A DNA stretch of 64,000 nucleotides, taken from Blasia pusilla (taxonomy: Eukaryota; Marchantiophyta; Marchantiopsida; Blasiales). Position numbers and translations under genes: made by a program. The stretch spans positions 21,328,001-21,392,000 of the forward strand of contig CM114275.1 of the NCBI GenBank assembly GCA_050084515.1, in the 5' to 3' direction. Positions 18,961 through 31,615 of this stretch are shown piece by piece (position 1 is the stretch's first letter; each line of letters begins with the position of its first letter). The notes under the pieces were generated by a model. That model saw nothing but the letters and a program-made list of their open reading frames with translations. It had not been told where the DNA came from and made no database searches.

Positions 18961-20905
18961 TTCTGTCAATTTACCTTAACTCACTCACTTTGCTGGACGG
19001 CGGGCAAAGATGATATTGGACTCCTAACCTTGCTGTGATTACCAAACTAAACCACCTTTTTCACCCAACCAATGATTGGCAACTTGAAAGAGAAGTGGCA
19101 CATCATCCCGTATCATCCTAATTGAGGGCCCCGAACATATCCCGAGACATAGGATGCCACTATTGCCAAACAAGTGACAAAGTCATTGGAAGTGTGTCTC
19201 AGTGAGGTTTTCGGTCATTGGCCCTCCCACCAAATATGGGTCTCCTAGAATGATTCGTCCATGCCTTGTTTCTTGTTGTTGCTGATATTGTCTCTGTTGT
19301 TGGTGAGTTTCATCGTTAGGGGGGGGAATGCCCCCTTCTTCCTTTTCTGGTCGTGTTGTGGCCTTCAGGTTTTGACTCTTTGAGTCCCCCTCTTTTGTAC
19401 TTCCGATGGGTTTTCCATCACTCGTTTTTATCGAAGTGCATCTTTCGTTTCAATGTTTGTTGGATAACGAGAGGTGTTCATGCAATCCCGTGAGGTACCT
19501 ATTTCGTATAGTTATCCTCGAAGAATATATGTAGGTGGCTATTGTGTAATTTTGTGCTGCTTGTATGTGAAAAAACTTTGGTGAACATGTAGTCCGTTGT
19601 AGAAGAAGGCGTGGCCACCCGAAAAGGTCTACAATGTAGATTTTGTTTCACATGTGTTCACTGGATATTAGGAGGGGATTTTTTTCATAAAAGCCGTAGA
19701 TGATTTATTTTTTCTTCCATGCTGTTGGTTGTGAGTACTACGCTTTCTTTCCAAATTCTTTCCCATGTTTTTCTTTTCAATGGACAAGTGTATGCTATAA
19801 TCCTTTGTTTTCCCTCTATCTTCATGGTAATCATAGGATATTACGTGATTATTCTTTTTAAACAATACCATGAAGGTGGTAAGGCTTCTTATGTCTTAAC
19901 GGCCCAATAAAACCCCCTCTACTAGGTTGCTATAGTATATCTTCTTATTTTTATATTTTTCAGAGTAATTATAAAATCCACTTTGTTATTTTTTAGAGTT
20001 ATTCTTCGATATATATCAAGTAAAAATTAATTTCAAGACAATGGAACGAGTAAATATGTAGAGAATAAGTCAATTCTTTTTAACTACTATGTTAACTATT
20101 ATTCTAACTAAAAATTAAATTTATCGACACAATTCCAAGATAAGATCAAAGAGAAAATTAAAAATTCAGTGCCTTCATCAGAAAATTATTTGCAATGGGG
20201 TAATATCTTATGTGCATAATCTTACTTAAATGTTGATGAGAAGTTATACAACCATATTAAGCTTATCACATGGATGGAGGGTGGACTTGAGCACGCCAAA
20301 TGAAATGTAAGAAAAAAATTTGGTTCACATGTTATCATTTTTATCTTCATTTTTTATTACAACTATATATTAATAAAAAAATTAAGAATAGTTATTCAAA
20401 GAGATAATATCTCATATTTTAATCACGTTAAATCATTATATACATATTAAATTTAATAGTAGCAATTTCCTATAAGAAATAAATTTCCTTAGAATTCATA
20501 AATCATGTTATTTTATTTATTTTTTCCAATATTTATGTTATCTCATGATTCTTCTTTAATCAATGTAGATAGTGATCGCTGGTTACCATGTCTATGAAAC
20601 CTTGATAAGTAATAATTCAAATAATATTGTATTCAAGATAACATTATTCGTCAAAGGTTATTTGCAAAATGCCAAATTTTCATATATTATACTATCAAAA
20701 ATTGATTCATTTAAAAATAACTTTATTTGAGCATGTCCTAATTCTTTTCAAGGACGATCCATTTAATTTGTCATCGGATGTACAAAGTAACATCACTTTC
20801 ATTCATAAAAAAATATTGAAGCCTACTACCTTCTCCTTCCACTTCATTACCTCCTATTTATTTCATTCTATGATGACACTCCTCATGAGTCTTAATCGAT
20901 GAATT
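18961..20905. other. AT-rich gene-free DNA
   Basis: Strongly AT-rich from about 19,900 onward, with no recognisable coding, RNA or terminal-repeat structure. The start of the chromovirus LTR is near its right end. Confidence 0.5.
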
Positions 20906-21950
20906 GTTACATGCCCTTGCACAGTCGTAGCGTATGTCCTCTACTTCACCTACCTTCACCCCGAAGTTCTCCCGAACTTGAGCTTTGCATACACAAAACT
21001 TAGATTGTGTCCCAAAGACTCAACCAAGTGCACTTTTTGTAGGTAGCCAAAAAGCCGCCAATTGCTAATCTGGTCGAGTCTCCCCAAGTGCATATTGTCT
21101 CCCTAGGAAGCCTTTTCCCCAAGCCTGACCAATCTCCCCAAGTCACTAGCCTATAACAGATCGTATTGGTTAATTCCTCAAGGTATGCCCCATAGCTCAA
21201 ACTTGAAACACAACCAAATATGCATCACAAGTAGTTCTTTGTTCGAGGGTTTCAATGGGTAGGGAGGGAGAGTTTTCCCTCTTTATATGTACTTATGGGG
21301 TTCTTTGAGGGAACCCCACATTCTCTATTTTTTCCCATGGGCCCTTGATTTTGGCCCTCAACCCAAACAAGATTCATGACTCACATATCAACATTCTACT
21401 AGTTATCCATGAAGATGGCTTGGCAAAAACTTTGTGCCAATTATGCAACTCTTGGCTCCCTAGACACATCCTGGAGCTTGGACGAGTGTTTCATATCCTT
21501 ATAGCTAGCGTCAATCTTGACTTTCCATTTGGTATCTCATGGTTGTCTTGCAGCCCTTTGCATTTCGTGACTAGTCTCGTGTCATCTCTCCCATCTTGAC
21601 TATTCATATGTTCCTTGCTTCTCACCCTTGACTTGGTGCTTGGCTCCAAGGTCTAAAAGCTTGCTTGCCTTGCCTTGAATTTTTCCCAATGAGTAGCTAC
21701 GCCCCTTTCTCACCTAAGGATAGTTATAGGATACATGTGCGCCTTGCGTAGCGTTAGTCTCACATATGGTTCTGCTACCCTTCTTAGTCTCGCGATAAGC
21801 TAGTATAGGTTTTGACTTTGGTGGATCACACCAAGGTCTTTCCTCCTTGGACCCACGATCATGACTCGCTTCCAAGATCCCCTCTTTTGTAGGCGCCATA
21901 GACTTAGCTATTCGTGATACTCCCTCACATAATTGAGTCGATGTTCTCGT
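20906..21950 (-). repeat. 3' LTR of the chromovirus
   Basis: Aligns with 26,877-27,845 over roughly 0.95 kb. Landmarks are 'gagctttgca', 'tacttatggggttct', 'cttggctccaaggtct' and 'ggatcacaccaaggtctttc'. Being at the left of a minus-strand element makes it the 3' LTR. Its right edge is set by the adjacent polypurine-tract candidate and is approximate. Confidence 0.8.
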
Positions 21951-21960
21951 TGACTTAAGT

Positions 21961-21980
21961 TGCCTCCCCCCACCCCAAAA
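21961..21980 (-). other. Polypurine tract candidate
   Basis: Plus strand 'tgcctccccccaccccaaaa', which reads as a G/A-rich tract on the element's coding strand. It lies immediately upstream of the 3' LTR, as expected for the plus-strand primer of reverse transcription. Confidence 0.6.
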
Positions 21981-22399
21981 TAAATAAATCTAAGGACAAA
22001 ATAGCTAATCCTTGGGTTGAATTCACCAACACCTTGGATGATGAGCTTGTCCGTCATTGGACATCCAAGCCTACGTCAATCTAATCTAACCCGACGTGTC
22101 GGGTCACACTAAGTACATGATACTTAGAACCCAATTGCAGTAGCAAACCATGTCAAGCTCAACCACCTAATTTCATTAACACATACAAGTCATGCTCCAT
22201 GCCTAAGCACATGCATCCTAATGAAAAAAAATTCAAAACTCATTCCTAATTCAAGAGAAATTTTGGACATTTTCTTAAATTCTTTTAATTTTCAAGTTTC
22301 TGCACACCATCAATATGATACTCCAAAGAAAAATATGGCCAATGGAAAATATACAAACCAAGAAATTATACTCAAGCTATGTGCCAAACTCTAGTCTCA

Positions 22400-23542
22400 C
22401 CATCTTCCTTCCCTACGATTTCCTACTACTAAATTTGCTTAGAAGTTTCCCAACATAAGTCACATTACTTTCTAGTTCCCATATTCTCTCTCATCAATCA
22501 AAGCCTTTTCATGCCACAAAATACTTGTTTACTAATCACCTCCCGCTCTTTACCCTTTGCTTATGCAATATAGTCTCGGCTTCAAACTCCTTTTGGTCTT
22601 CGACTATGATCGGGTCGGGTCGCAACAGTATTGTCCTAGAGGGGTCTTGATTATCCAAAACCACCTTAAGTTCAATAAAATGGAACACATAATGAACTCG
22701 CCTCATCTCCAATGGCAACCTCAATTAGTACGGCACCTCCTTGATATTTTGTAATGTCTGAAAGGGTCCCACATATATTGGCGCTATCTTCCCAAAGATA
22801 CTTGAAGGTAATTGGTAGGACCTTAGTCTTAGCCAGACAAGACTCCCAACTTCAAAGCTCACATCTCGCCTATGAACATCAGTTTGCCCCTTGTAGCGGC
22901 GTGAGGCGCGTTCTAGAAATGCGAAATCCTCCTTGTAGTCCTACAAGCGTTTCGCAAGGAAATCCTCCACTATCAACATGGAACTCCTCACTTGATATGC
23001 CTTTGGTTGTTTGAACCAAGTTGAGGTTCTAGGACTAAACCCAACTACCAACAGAACATCGTGTAACTTGTTGTCGAATGCAAGGAGTTGTTATACTTGA
23101 AAAATCCATCATAGGTAAATTCTTTGCCCAATATATTTGATCTACCAAAACATGGTTTCAAAGATACTCCTCAAGCAATAAATTTACATGTTTTGCTCGA
23201 TCCGTCATGTTCAAGTGGTAACCCAAACTTGGAAGCATATTAGATCCTATTGTCTAAAACAGACACCTCCAAAACTTAGAGATAAGCTTGGTGTCCCGAT
23301 AGAATACTAACTCAATTGGTAAATCCCAATGTTTGAAAACATTTTCAAAGAAAAGATGAGCTCTCGCCAACGCCAATAATTTCGATAATTGTATTTCGAG
23401 TCAAAATGAAAAACTCACAACTTTGAAATAAATCTACCACTACCATGATTAAATTAAAACCTTTCAAAAATGGGAAAGTGTTGCTATGGATTTCAAATCC
23501 CATAATGAAATCCATAGCAATACTTTCCAATTGTTTGCCCAT
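22400..23542 (-). pseudogene. Integrase remnant and C-terminal chromodomain (chromovirus)
   Basis: Integrase core pieces are visible: LESIAMDFIMGFE with the first catalytic Asp, then FNLIMVVVDLFQSCEFF. Further down is the typical pre-chromodomain segment (VHYVFHFIELK, then ILLRPDPIIVEDQKEFEAE, then ILHKQRVKSGR). Across stops follow YFVA-KGF and WELESNVTYVGKLLSKF, which fit the strands and C-terminal helix of a chromodomain. One stop stands where chromodomains have Trp. Chromodomains direct integration to marked chromatin in this lineage; this copy is non-functional. Confidence 0.75.
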
Positions 23543-24006
23543 AATTTATAAAGGTTGAAGAAGCCTTGCTTTTGGTCATCGTCTATTCAATTCTTTTGAC
23601 AAACCAAACCCAATTGGATATCCTTTATGGTATCCTTGTCTTGAGATGGCTAATAGGAATATTTCATAAGAATCTCCAAGGTTGCTACTTAACCTAGATG
23701 TTCCACCCTAGGTATGTTATGATGAACCTTGAGAACTTTTGTCCTTCAACTCTCAAGAACCTATGTCATCTGCTACTTCCATTTAAGAACACCATCCATC
23801 ATTATAATATGCCTCACTCTTGCCCCCTTCTTGAGAGTCTCTAACCATCCTTGGGCAATTTTATTGTTGGTAAGCCGCCTTCACAAAGTTTCTCCCATAG
23901 GTTTCCAACACCCAAGTTCCTCTCAAGTATTGATCCTATGTACTCAAGGCATTCACTACCACATTCTCCTTTTCTCGCTTATAAACAACTTCCATATTGA
24001 ATCTTG

Positions 24007-24985
24007 CTAGGTATTCTTTCCAATGGAGTTTTTTGGTAATATCTTCTCTTGACTTGCAAAACACTCGCAAGTGATATTTTCAATGTAAAACTTAGAGTGT
24101 AGACTATGTAACAGAAATACTTCCCACTTCTCGAGGTCATGAATCACCACATACATCTCCCTCTCATGAGTGGACGAGTTGTTCTCTAACTTGGCTGAGT
24201 TATAGGAAATTGGTCGACCTGATTGGTTTAGCACTCCCCAAATTGCAGAGCTAGATGTATTGGTTCAGACTTTGAATGGGACCGCGATTTTTGAAAACTC
24301 GAGTATAAGAGGGTTGCTTACTATAAAATTTAGTTGGCCAAATACCTCATGACACCCATTTGACCATTGAGCGGTCTAGCAACCTTGGAAAAATCAGAGA
24401 TGTATTTTCTATAGAAGGTTACAAATCCAACAAATGATCTTGTCTTGGTCGAGTTCTTTGATTTTGGCCACAACTTGATAGCCTCAAGCTTTTCATGAGT
24501 GGGTCATATGCCTTCCATTGTCAATATTTGTCCCAATAATTCCACTTCTTGCAAAAAATTTGCGAAGAATTCATGGGACCTTTGCATAGATCATCCTTCT
24601 ACGAGATGGAAAGGGAAGGGGATCCAGACACTGACTTTCTCAGGAAAATGAAAACGCTTTCCTGGAAGGCCTTACTTGCTCATGCAAGATTTTCCTTTCT
24701 TGGGGAGTCATCATCCAAGGGTTCCTCGCGATCCAGGCCCTTCCATGTTCAAGTTCAACCTTATGATCCATGTCTCACCTAGGCGGAAACCCTTTTGGAA
24801 GTTCCTTGATTAAGACATCCTCAAATCCTTCTAAGATTTTTCACACTCTAGTCGTAAAGTTTCATTTTAGTTCCTCCTTTAGTGGTGCCACATCCAATTC
24901 ACACTCCACAACTTCCAATGGGACTCCCCAATATTGGAACCCATGCTTGAGATCCTTTTCAAGTTGCTTGGCCAAAATCAATTAA
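24007..24985 (-). pseudogene. Reverse transcriptase / RNase H remnant (chromovirus)
   Basis: The N-terminal RT lead-in is recognisable (DVLIKELPKGFPPR, stop, DMDHKVELEHG). The connection segment follows near 24,300-24,480 (TRSFVGFVTFYRKYISDFSK). The palm with the YxDD motif is missing, apparently deleted between the two. RNase H follows as LNQSGRPISYNSAKLENN and STHEREMYVVIHDLEKWEVF. The whole block is shorter than an intact RT/RNase H, so internal deletion is likely. Confidence 0.75.
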
Positions 24986-25269
24986 GCAACATGCTTTACT
25001 TGATTAATCCTAAAAATTTGAGGATACAAATTTGCACTTTGAATCTGTAGAATCCTCATGGCATTTCCATTGCCAAAGAGGAACCTCTAATATTCCTTTA
25101 GCTGATCTAATCATCATGACATGTCTATGAAAAAACCTAAGTGATAAAATTATATCTATGTTGCCTAAGCTAAATACTAAAAAAGTTTCCCTAGCGCTAA
25201 ATTCGGCTTCCACCTCTGGAATTAGCATCTTAATTTTCAACAACTAGGTTGAGGTAGTTTCAGAGTGTC

Positions 25270-26440
25270 TGTCCGTATAGATCACAACTTGGGGTTGATC
25301 CATATCAATTATTGCCACTCCCAGCCTCTTCATTGCCTTTGGATCTATGAAGTTCTTGGTGGTCCTTGTGTCAATCAAAGCAATCAAAATTTGTCCTATA
25401 ATTAGTACCTCATCTATAAATTGGCACTCACTAGTATCCTAATGCAATTCCTTTGAAGGATCATCATCTCCCCTCAACTTGTTCCCTGAAGGCTCCCAAT
25501 CCAACACACCAAACTTCATGGCATAAGTCTCTCTTACCAGATCAACGTCCTTGCACTTGCTAATTGCTCTTGCTCACTACAATGGTGGTCGAGTCTTCCA
25601 CGCAATATCCGCTTTCCCCTAGGGGCTTGAGCTTGAAATGACCAAGACCATCATTCACATAACACCCTCTAGCATTAGGTTCTCTCAAGGTCACCCCTTG
25701 CTTGGAACTTGGCGTCTATTGAGGTTTGAACCTTATGGGTTTTAATCCCACATGCGGCCTTGTCTCATGGGATTTCCTCTTGTTCGCCCCGTCAAACGAT
25801 GCCCCTGCCTTTTTAATCGGATTATCTTGGCTCGCTTCTTAGGACTTGGATCGACTCCCACTAGTTGAGTAGCCATGTTAATGGCCGCCTTTAGCTTTCC
25901 AAACTTGGTTGTTGACATAGCACTTTTCTCCCTTAATTTCGATTTGAACTTGGGTGGCATTGCCTCCATGAATTTTAAGATTTGATTGACATCTAATATA
26001 TTTTCAATCATTGCCAAGGTCTCTTGGAACCCAGTAATGAAGCTTGCAATCGAGCCTCCCAACTGCATTTCCCGCAACTAAATTTTGCCTTGGGTCGGTC
26101 ATCTTGAGGTGCATAGCATCTCCTCATTTCTCCCCAATCTGGATCCATAGTGTTCTAGTCCTTATAAAATTCCAAGTACCACATGAGTGCATATGCATCT
26201 AATTTCAAGGACGCCTTAATTCCCCGCCTGGCTCTCGGAAGCTGATAAGTCCCAAAAACTTCTACCGTGGTCACCCATTGATTGAGACGCTTGATATCCA
26301 TCTCACCCCTATACAAAGGTAACTTCTTCCTCATGTCTTCCAATTGATACCTTGGGGATGAGATTGAAGTTGAGCTATATGCCTTCATAGTCTCCCCAAC
26401 CACCTAGTTTTTTTGGGCTTGCGGTTGTTCCTTCAACGCC
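25270..26440 (-). pseudogene. gag and protease remnant (chromovirus)
   Basis: Gag pieces are LPLYRGEMDIKRLNQWVTTV, then ASLKLDAYALMWYLEF, followed by SIASFITGFQETLAMIENIL and KFMEAMPPKFKSKLREKS. These are the conserved capsid helices of plant chromoviruses. A basic KKRAKIIRLKRQG tail follows. Near 25,370 the protease site appears as LIDTRTTKNFID. A zinc knuckle was not found; the region where it should lie (25,550-25,740) is eroded. Confidence 0.7.
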
Positions 26441-26876
26441 TCAAAGATGGCAGTCTGAACTTCATTGAAACTCACAGACAGTTGAACCCCCACAACCTTC
26501 CTCTAAGCATCCTAGCTAGCCTTCATCTTCACCGGAAGTGACTCCTTGGGTTCACCCATTTGGGCGTTGCACCCTTGAGGTCTAGTTCCTCCAACGAGTC
26601 ACCAAGAGTCTTGGGCAGGGAGTTTTTTTTTATTAGCATTTCATCCCCCAAATCCTCATTATGACTAGGTAACTCGGTGAATTCATCTATATCCTAAACG
26701 TCTCATTGGATATTAGGCTCAATAGCCTCATTCTCTGCATCCCTCGAACCTTCCCCAATCCGAGGTAGGTTGAGACTCATGACCTTTCTTCTAATCTTGA
26801 GAGGCTTAACCCGTCTTTGGCCATGCCAATTTTTGTCACCATAATCGTCTACTAATTGTGGCCTATTGATTGGTTT

Positions 26877-27845
26877 GAAATATCACCACCACGTAGAATC
26901 TATTCTCTACTTCTCCTTGCTTAACCCTAAATCATCCTTGACCTTGAGCTTTGCAGACGGAAGATTTAGATTGAGTCTTAAAGACTCGATTGGTTGTGCG
27001 TTCCGAAGGTAGCCAAGAAGCTACCAAGCACAAATCGGATAGAATCTCCTTAAGTGCAGACCGTCTCCCTATGAAGCCTCTTCCCCAAGCCTTGATCAAT
27101 CTCACCAAGTCACTCATTTGAACCAAGGTTCATCCTAACTCAAAGCTAAAACATGACCAAACACGGTTAGTTATTGGTTGAAGGGCTTGAGTGGGTAGAG
27201 AGGGAGAGTGTCTCCTCCTGAAATTTACTTATGGGGTTCTTGAGGGAAACCCCGTCTTCCTCATTATCCCCTCTTAGGCCCTCAACCAAAATGTGGTTTG
27301 CGACCCGTGGACTAGCGTTTGACTAGTCATCCATCAAGATGGCTAGGCAAAGACTTTCGCCAATTATGCAACTTTCGGTTCCCCAAACACATCTTGGATC
27401 TGGGACCCGCATTTCATCTGTCTCATGGCTAGTGCCCATCTTGATTCCCCATTTAGTGTCTCATGGTTATCTTGCTGTCCTTTGCATTTTGAGATTAGTC
27501 TCATAGCGTCACATCCTTCTAGATCACTCACATGTTCTTTGCTTCTTGCCCTTGACTTGGCACTTGGCTCCAAGGTCTCAAACCTCGCTTTCCATTCCAT
27601 TTATTTGATGAGTAGTTACATCCCTTTCTCACCTAAGGCTACTTACCAGAGACTCATCTCGCCCAACGTCAGTCCCACGACTAATTCTACCACTATTCCT
27701 AGTCTCACGACTAGATAGTTTACGGTTTGACTTTGGTGGGTCACACCAAGGTCTTTCCTCCTTGGTCCCCCAATCATAACTTGCTTCTTGGGTCCCTACT
27801 AACATGGGCACCATAGACTTAGTTATTTGCGACGATCTTGCCTAT
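26877..27845 (-). repeat. 5' LTR of the chromovirus
   Basis: Partner of the left LTR, at the 5' side of the minus-strand element. The inner edge lies near 26,877, judged from the point where similarity to 20,906 onward begins. No clean primer-binding site complementary to a familiar tRNA was recognised beside it. Confidence 0.78.
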
Positions 27846-27849
27846 CTTG

Positions 27850-28165
27850 ACTATTTATCTGCCTTGCTAGTCATTCTCGATTTAGAACTTGGCTCAAGGG
27901 ATTTCCTGGTATCTTGCCTTGCCCTTGTCCTATGGTGTGGCTATGTGTCCTTTCTCCTAATGTAAGTCTTAGTAGGCACACCTGTCATGAGTAGCCTTAG
28001 CCCCACAACACATTTTGGTGCCCATTCTAGTCTTGCGACTACCTAGTCTACATTTCAACTTCGAGGGATCACACCAAGGTCTCTCTTTCTTTGACTCACG
28101 ATTACGACTTGCCACTATAACCCTTGCTAGCGTGAGTACCATGTACTTAGCTAATCGTAATGTAA
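27850..28165 (-). repeat. Partial third LTR copy in tandem
   Basis: About 310 bases resembling the last third of both LTRs: 'cttggctcaaggg', 'cctaatgtaagtctta' and 'ggatcacaccaaggtctctc', ending 'cttagctaatcg'. It directly follows the 5' LTR and is more diverged, so it is an older duplicate or the remains of a second element joined by unequal recombination. Confidence 0.7.
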
Positions 28166-28169
28166 ATGA

Positions 28170-31100
28170 AAATTTCACGATCTCATACTTGGGAAGTATT
28201 TGAAAAAAAAAGGGATCAACTAGTAGTATTATATCGAACATGGGTTTTATCTCTGTTACCATCCTATGATTCTATGGTGGGGTTTGGAAAAGAAAATTTA
28301 GAAATAATTTTATATTCAAATGCTTCTCTTCTTTAGATAAAAATTTCAATTTTTAAAATATTTTTTTATGAAAATTTTGAGTTTTAATTAAGAATAATTT
28401 GAATTTTAAAGAAAATTAAATTACATGTTATTTATAAAAACATTCTTTTGAATACTGAATAAAATAGAATAAAAATAGAATATATTTTCACACAGAAAAT
28501 ATCTGGAATAAAAATTCATAGACATGTTACGTGTTTTCAAATAATTCACATCATAGGGCCTCAAGACAAATCTTTCTTACTTTATAATTTTTTATTAAGA
28601 TATTTTTTGAAAAAATTTCTTTGAAAAAAATTAGCTCAAAATATTCATAACATGGAGATGCCAAAAATTATCACAATTGAAATGACTCTCTCTTTGCGAG
28701 TTTGGAGAGCGAGATTTATCTTATATGCATATGAAAGGACTAAGAAACTACTTTACTTATGAAGTGTTAAGCTAAATATATTATTTTTTATGTTATAGAA
28801 ATCACTCATGTATTTAAATCCTAAAATTAGGCCAATAAATTAATATAGTGATTTTATTTAGTATCTTATTTATTAAGTTAACAATAGGTGCATTAGGTTT
28901 TGGTTAACAAAAATAGTAAAATATATTCAAAATTATTATTATTTGAGTTGTATAAATTTAGTGTAAGAATTTTGCTTCTAAAATTCTGACATGATACAGT
29001 GATGTCACTTAGAAGTAAGATTATTATTTTTGAAACTAAACCTTAACATTTTTTCCTTGTTTCATGTTTCCTTTCTATCAACTAAAATTTTCCTTGATAT
29101 CCTCTACTTATGGGAAGTTTTAAATTCAAACACTAAGTCTTTGCTTTTATATTATAGTTGTGCGCCAATCGCAGATTAAAAAAACTACAAGTGAATGGAA
29201 GGATACATATACAAGTTGGATAAAATAATCAAATGGGACAAGAGATAGAGGATGCAAACAAAAAGGGATGGACCAACAATATGGATTTTGTATACTTATA
29301 CCATGGATAAAATAACCTGAATAAACAAACTTTTGAAATGTGGGCAAACAGAACATCATCAACATATGTTGGATAGATTACTTACACTTAGTCTATTAAT
29401 AAGGGAAGCATTAGAAAATCTGTGTAGATGACCAATCAAGCAAAAATAAAGAGATACAACCCTAAAGGATAGCAGAGATTAAGGGTTGAGCCAACGGTGG
29501 ATGTAATACTTGGCCAAACTCAAGATGACATGTCTTATCATAATATAGAAGGTTCAAAAATTTTCCTTTTGTTATTACTTTGTCACACACACTGATTTGC
29601 TTCTAAGTAGTTTGTATGTGAACATTTTTCGACCACGTAGTTTGCTTTAAAATGTGTTGAAAATTATGTATATACAGCTTTAATGGATTAAAAGATGAGA
29701 CAAGGGATGAATGTTAGGATTAGAGTGGTCAAAATCATATACATAAAAAAGTAGCATTACGATGGTGAGAGCATGATAAGTAAGTATATTGAAGAATAAT
29801 GGGAGTGAGGGAAAGATATATGAAGAATACAAGAAACAAAAAATATGGTTAATAGTAAAATAAATGAGATGGAAAGGATATGGTAAACAATACATATAAA
29901 GGGCAAGATAGATGGATAGAGGGATGAATAATATTAATTTTTTGGTTTATAAGTTGGGATGAAATACAATAGATAAATGGTTGGTAGGACAAAAAAGCAT
30001 ATAGACTATAGGCAAGGGAATAAGTATGTATGACTAGAAGAAAAGAAGGAGAGGATGAATCAAATAAAAAAGCATAGGATGGATGAGACAAGTTGTGTAT
30101 GATAAATATCTATGACTATTTCATGTGTTCACTGTGAAATGAGATGTAGTATATTCATTAGTGTAAAACATGTTTTGAGGGACATTAGTTTGGAGGCTTT
30201 GGCAAATAAAAAATATTAAAAATTCTTTAGAGTTTCAATGCATCTAAGGAACTAGAAAGTCCATCACAAATGAAGGTAAGTTTGAACTCCCTAGGTGCTA
30301 GAAATATTTTATAAAGGGATTGAATTCCAAGGTCTAAAAATCAGTTTTAAAATATATGTTGAATTAATGGAAATTATATATTCTCTCGTGGTTGTCCCAT
30401 ATACTTTTAAATCATCATGGTAACATTCTAGTTGCTATATGCACAACTATATTTTTATTGGAGAATGCCCCTTCATTTTGCTAACTCCGCTTCTTTCGAC
30501 ACTTGGCATTTTCAATCAATGGGATCATACCCCTTTTGAACCAATAGGATTAGTCAAAATCAATTTAAAATGGAACCTAAGAATTGTGAGAATTAATTAT
30601 GGGAAGCAATATAACCCCGTGCATTGCAGAGGTTTACGCTAGTTATATAGTATGTGCATTATATTTTGTAGAATTTCTTACAATCAAAGGTTGGACCAAG
30701 TTTATTTAGCATTGAAACCCATATGAAAGAAATAGAGACTATATGCTAAGCTCATCATGGGATAAATATTACCATAGTTGTATTAAAGAATCATTGGTAG
30801 AAATATTATTTTTTCATTATAGATAAACATAAAAAATAATTTAATAACTCTTAGTTTATTGATTAATTTTAAGTCCTATATTTTAAGTCCTATAAACTAA
30901 ATTTTGGAAAAGTAAGAAGGTTGGGTGGAAGATGAAGAGTGGGAATAAAAGGATGGTGGAACAATAATTCTTTGGCATAAATGAAGAAAGTGGTTTTTCA
31001 AAAAAAATGTAATTGTGGCCCGGGGGTTGGATAAGGGAAGGAGGGTTTCTTTATTATGCAATAAGAAAATAAATATGAATTCCGTTTCAAATACGAACGA

Positions 31101-31615
31101 TAAGAAACGTTTTTTCCCAATGGGTGTCTTGGAATCTTGGAAATTTTTTAAGAAAAAATTAATACAAGATTTTATGGATATTGGTTCCTTTCATATTAAA
31201 TTCCAAAATGGTGACATGTGGAGTTTAAATTCCACTATCCGACATGTCAATATCATACATGATGGTTTTTGAATTTATTAAAAATCAGATTTAAAGAGTT
31301 TTGAAATAGAATTTAGTTTCTCAATAAACATTCTTATAAATAAATAATCTGACAAGATTTTCATGGACAAATGAAACAAGCGCCGTTTTTTCCCGCATTA
31401 TTGGAGTTTTATATTTGTATATATAGTTGCGTTTTTCAGTTGATCTCTTTAAGCCATGCATCGTGTTAGACTTATGGAGGAGCATCGAGCTATGGATTAG
31501 GATAATTATTATATATTCGTTTTGATCACTAAATTATTCCACAATGTTCTAATATTATTAGTAAGAAAATAAAAAGGTAAAATTTTCATATCCTTCACCT
31601 TGAAAAAAGAATATT
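28170..31615. other. AT-rich gene-free DNA
   Basis: Very AT-rich, with low-complexity frames only (for example the Ser/Tyr/Phe-rich minus frames near 29,680-30,091). One 85-codon plus frame at 31,015-31,272 has no recognisable family. No terminal repeats or RNA genes were found. Confidence 0.5.

Larger units (their letters stand above)
20906..27845 (-). mobile_element. Decayed chromodomain-type Ty3/gypsy element (chromovirus)
   Basis: Two similar long repeats (about 20,906-21,950 and 26,877-27,845) enclose a minus-strand internal region. It carries remnants of gag, protease, reverse transcriptase, RNase H, integrase and a C-terminal chromodomain. Every domain is broken by stops. The order and the chromodomain place it among chromoviruses, a different lineage from the methyltransferase-bearing elements. 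A polypurine-tract candidate adjoins the left (3') LTR. The protease site reads DTRTT where DSG/DTG is expected, showing long decay. Confidence 0.85.

Noticed and set aside
29680-30091. Small membrane-protein-like frames on the minus strand
   Set aside because: Ser/Tyr/Phe/Leu-rich translations of AT-rich low-complexity DNA, overlapping each other without homology.
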